NCBI GenBank assembly: GCA_019359275.1 | Contig: JAHHHP010000026.1 | Coordinates: 1 to 64,000, forward strand | Reading direction: 5' to 3' | DNA from: Myxacorys chilensis ATA2-1-KO14 | GTDB lineage: Bacteria; Cyanobacteriota; Cyanobacteriia; Leptolyngbyales; Leptolyngbyaceae | DNA: 64,000 bases | Notes under the pieces: model-generated | Databases searched by the model: none | Told to the model about the DNA's origin: nothing | Seen by the model: the letters and a program-made list of their open reading frames with translations, nothing else | Shown here: one piece after another, positions 63,702 through 64,000 of the stretch | Layout of the letters: each line of letters starts with the position of its first letter | How positions within the stretch are numbered: the first letter of the stretch is position 1 | Program-made: the position numbers and the translations under genes

Positions 63702-64000
63702 ATGACTTACTTCCAAGAAGCGAAAGCCCATTTCATTGCTTCCCATCAGAATCCCATCAATCAAGCGCTCCATCATCTGACGAATCTGCTGGCGATCGCA
63801 GCCGTTGTCTACTTGTTTATCGATTGGCGAATTACGCTGCTGTGCCTGGTACTGACGCAAGTGTTTGCTCTGGGTGGACATGCTGTGTTCGAGAAAAATG
63901 AGCCTGCCTTTGTGAAATATCCCGGCATCACCATTCTCGCGTCCTTGCAATGGTCGTTTGAAAATTGGTTTGGTGTGCGCCAACTCTGGCAGCGCTCCAA
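63702..64000 (+). CDS. Mpo1-like (DUF962) protein, partial at window edge
   Basis: The open frame starts at an ATG (63702) and continues off the right edge; 99 codons are visible. Start: TYFQEAKAHFIASHQNPINQ followed by ALHHLTNLLAIAAVV and, later, LGGHAVFEKNEPAFVKYP. The His15, His24/25 and His60 set and the GHxxFEKNxPA motif are the family signature of DUF962/YGL010w, now known as Mpo1-like. Yeast Mpo1 is an Fe(II)-dependent dioxygenase that shortens 2-hydroxy fatty acids by one carbon. Hydrophobic segments (about 26-40 and 42-58) are consistent with a membrane protein. The C-terminus is outside the window. Confidence 0.8.
   Translation, partial: MTYFQEAKAHFIASHQNPINQALHHLTNLLAIAAVVYLFIDWRITLLCLVLTQVFALGGHAVFEKNEPAFVKYPGITILASLQWSFENWFGVRQLWQRS

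Noticed and set aside
1..64000. tRNA, rRNA, CRISPR array or prophage
   Set aside because: No cloverleaf-like T-arm sequences, no regularly spaced direct repeats of CRISPR size, and no phage structural genes were seen on either strand by eye. A covariance-model search would settle small RNAs.

Overview
The window is a stretch of cyanobacterial chromosome, probably from a Leptolyngbya-like filamentous lineage; the genus is an inference. The palindrome GCGATCGC (HIP1) recurs throughout. Lineage-typical genes are present: ycf34, a CphA2-type cyanophycin synthetase with cyanophycinase, the order plsX-fabH-fabD-plsC, rpmG-rpsR-RNase II/R, a geranylgeranyl-reductase-type flavoprotein, a DUF1400 protein and an LpxB-related protein. 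I saw no tRNA, rRNA, CRISPR array or prophage.

Layout. 0.1-4.7 kb: an MgtC-like protein, a small zinc-ribbon protein, and two histidine kinases on the minus strand (a triple-PAS sensor and a receiver-kinase). 5.3-11.7 kb: geranylgeranyl reductase family protein, glycosyltransferase, PBP2, CCA-adding enzyme, Ycf34. 11.8-18.2 kb: a TPR protein, a site-2-type protease, a secreted protein, and an RsbU-like phosphatase with its RsbW-like partner. 18.2-22 kb: the phospholipid and fatty-acid initiation cluster. 22.2-27.6 kb: a DUF2079 membrane protein, an FHA protein, and the RNase, S18 and L33 genes. 27.9-31.6 kb: cyanophycin metabolism (cphB and cphA2). 31.6-38.6 kb: MscS channel, PHB-depolymerase-like lipoprotein, and an RND efflux pair.

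39.2-49.9 kb is the most distinctive region. Five consecutive genes encode exported proteins rich in DUF11 and SdrD_B-like Ig-fold repeats, together with a 1174-residue predicted outer-membrane beta-barrel. Two of the junctions are ATGA overlaps. I read this as a candidate surface-assembly or adhesion locus.

50.9-53.7 kb is a graveyard of small stress or defence modules. It holds an antitoxin joined by deletion to the tail of a PIN toxin, a DUF433/DUF5615 pair with a broken toxin, and a DUF262 gene cut by an IS630-type element.

53.7-64 kb returns to housekeeping: an LpxB-related protein carrying heptamer repeats in its coding region and leader, a zinc alcohol dehydrogenase, FtsW, threonine synthase, a c-type cytochrome and several conserved small proteins. 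At the right edge a fatty-acid-hydroxylase-superfamily enzyme is followed by an Mpo1-like (DUF962) gene that runs off the window. The pair suggests a 2-hydroxy-fatty-acid alpha-oxidation module.
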